From positions 11,753,281 to 11,817,280 of the forward strand of contig NC_059373.1 of the NCBI RefSeq assembly GCF_019703515.2: a DNA stretch of 64,000 nucleotides. Reading direction: 5' to 3'. Shown in pieces: positions 62,391-64,000 of the stretch. Position 1 is the first letter of the stretch. Each line of letters starts with the position of its first letter. The DNA comes from Myxocyprinus asiaticus (lineage: Eukaryota; Chordata; Actinopteri; Cypriniformes; Catostomidae). A model generated the notes under the pieces. The model did not search any database, was not told the DNA's origin, and saw only the letters and a program-made list of their open reading frames with translations. The position numbers and the translations under genes were made by a program.

Positions 62391-63812
62391 ACATGTTAAT
62401 CAGGAAATGGCAGTAGTTCAGATTCCTAATTCTTCACAAATAAATACTGAAAGTTAGTTTTGGTATCACAAATTACTTTTGTTCTCAGCTTCAAAAATGT
62501 ACATGAATGTGCTTTTATGATAACCTTTGATTTTTTTGTGACACTGATTCACAAAATAACTGGTCTGGATCTGTTACATGCTCATAAAAGGTCAGATGTA
62601 ATACAAATTGAATCAGATTTTAGTCATGTAATTTTTAATCAGTAGGCTAATTGATAAATTATGAAGTAATCTTCTCAGCACTGAAAGTAAAGAAAATTGC
62701 TTAGATTTTAGTATCAGTAAAGCAGTAAAAATTGATTTGAAAGGTTTTTGTTAACTTGTAGACTACATTTTGCAAAGTCAGTGTCATTGCAGTCCAAAAC
62801 ATAAATTATGACTCGAAAATCGCTGTTGAAGCCTGGATAATACATATCATGCAGCTGAGTTACTTGAGGTAAACTAAACTACTCCCAGGTAGGTAAAATA
62901 CTCCCATCCTCAGCATTTTCCTTTTCATTTTCTGACAAGAGCTGAAGACACTGGAAGTAGCAAGCTGCTACTGGTACCGGTGATTCAGTACTCTTTTATC
63001 AAAATTATAGGCTACAGCAACACTTGGCCACACCTACCACAAGTGCTAACTTATCTGCAATGATTGACAGACTTAGATTTAAAAAGATAGATAGATAGAT
63101 AGATAGACTCAAAAGTAGGACCTCGTTGCGTTGGCAGTCCCTGGTACGCACAGTATGTCAAGTTAGCTGGCTGATGATGGTGAAAACGTGATTGAATTGT
63201 CTGTAAAAAACAAACAAACAAACAAACAAACAAACAAAAAAAAAAGAATATCTTTGGAAGGAATATTTTGCATAACAATACTGTCATTTGAGTTTGTAAT
63301 AATTGTTATGATTTTATTAATATTTATGATTTTATAGTATTTATTTATTTATTATTATTTTTACAGAAATAAAATCTAAGCAGAAATTTCGGGTGAGCCC
63401 ACTGCACCTGTGAGTGTGATAGACGCAAATCAGTTGAATTCAAGCCTGAAGTTAGGTTAATAAATAATATTACTTGGCAGAATTATTATTATTATTATTA
63501 TTGTCTCTTTTTTATTTATAATTGGTTAAATGTAACTATTCATTAAATATTGGTTTCAATTATCAAATTGCTGTTTCCATTCTGCTGCAATGTGAAAATA
63601 GGCTCTACTTTTTATATTATTGCTGTGTTTTTATTATTATTATTATCGTTATCATTTTGGATTCATATGTTGTTTGTTTAGTGGGTTGTATGAAGAGGGC
63701 TCTAGTGCCACTAACGTGACACTTGAGTAAATCTATAGAGGGTTTTATTGTGAAGTGCAATCCCTGAAATGCTGTATAAGCCTGACCTCTGTTGGTTGAA
63801 CACAAAATAATA

Positions 63813-63856
<44 letters not shown>

Positions 63857-64000
63857 GTGGATGGGTGGGTGGGCGGGTTTGGGTGGTTTACCAGGACTTT
63901 TTTTTATGTTACAAACTGGTAATTACAAGGGTATTATGCTATAAATGTGGTTTATGAGGAAATTTCTAGTGTCCCCATAATTCAAATCACTTAAAAAAAC
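62391..64000. other. Gene-free stretch with simple repeats
   Basis: (GATA)n at 63086-63108, (CAAA)n at about 63208-63238, (ATT)n near 63484-63503, and (GT)n at 63814-63853 followed by a GGGT-rich run. An exact TGATTGACAG PBX/MEIS word lies at 63061-63070. No gene is seen. Confidence 0.4.

Overview
This window reads as a chromosomal segment of a teleost fish, most likely a cypriniform. The evidence is a vertebrate developmental gene with GT/AG introns, AT-rich noncoding DNA, many dinucleotide microsatellites, and a dense load of Tc1-like, hAT-like and short palindromic DNA transposons of the kind common in carp and zebrafish relatives. The species assignment is inference.

Only two cellular genes are supported, both on the minus strand and in the same order as human 18q23 (SALL3 then ATP9B). 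(1) A complete four-exon spalt-like zinc-finger gene, 12776-21270, about 1253 codons. I call it sall3 from its C-terminal tail and from the ATP9B neighbour. It lacks the third zinc-finger pair usual for SALL1 and SALL3; a 135-bp intron sits exactly where that pair should begin. (2) The first two coding exons of atp9b (P4-type ATPase, class II), exon 1 at 9595-9674 and exon 2 near 5173-5272. The rest of that gene lies beyond base 1.

Layout. 1-9.7 kb: 5' part of atp9b, with introns invaded by a Sleeping-Beauty-like Tc1 element (1684-3344) and two palindromic elements, each holding a nested hAT-like insertion with a perfect 8-bp target duplication. 9.7-12.8 kb: short intergenic stretch and the sall3 3' UTR. 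12.8-21.3 kb: sall3. 21.4-64 kb: about 42 kb with no recognisable cellular protein gene. This stretch mixes balanced-composition segments that could be conserved regulatory elements of sall3 with transposons: an L1-like LINE interrupted by a tiny LTR retroelement (31.7-33.7 kb), a 1.2-kb element with minisatellite-like inverted ends (34.3-35.5 kb), two copies of one internally deleted Tc1 in opposite orientation (38.1-39.3 and 41.9-43.1 kb), a broken Tc1 (43.5-44.6 kb), a second LINE fragment (54.7-56.3 kb) and numerous MITE-like palindromes.

sall3 encodes a nuclear transcriptional repressor and atp9b a Golgi/endosomal membrane protein. Their adjacency is conserved synteny, not a shared pathway. 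The most interesting biology is the replacement of the third sall3 zinc-finger pair by an intron, and the mobile-element layers: identical deletion derivatives, nested insertions with clean target duplications, and a core motif shared by different palindromic families.
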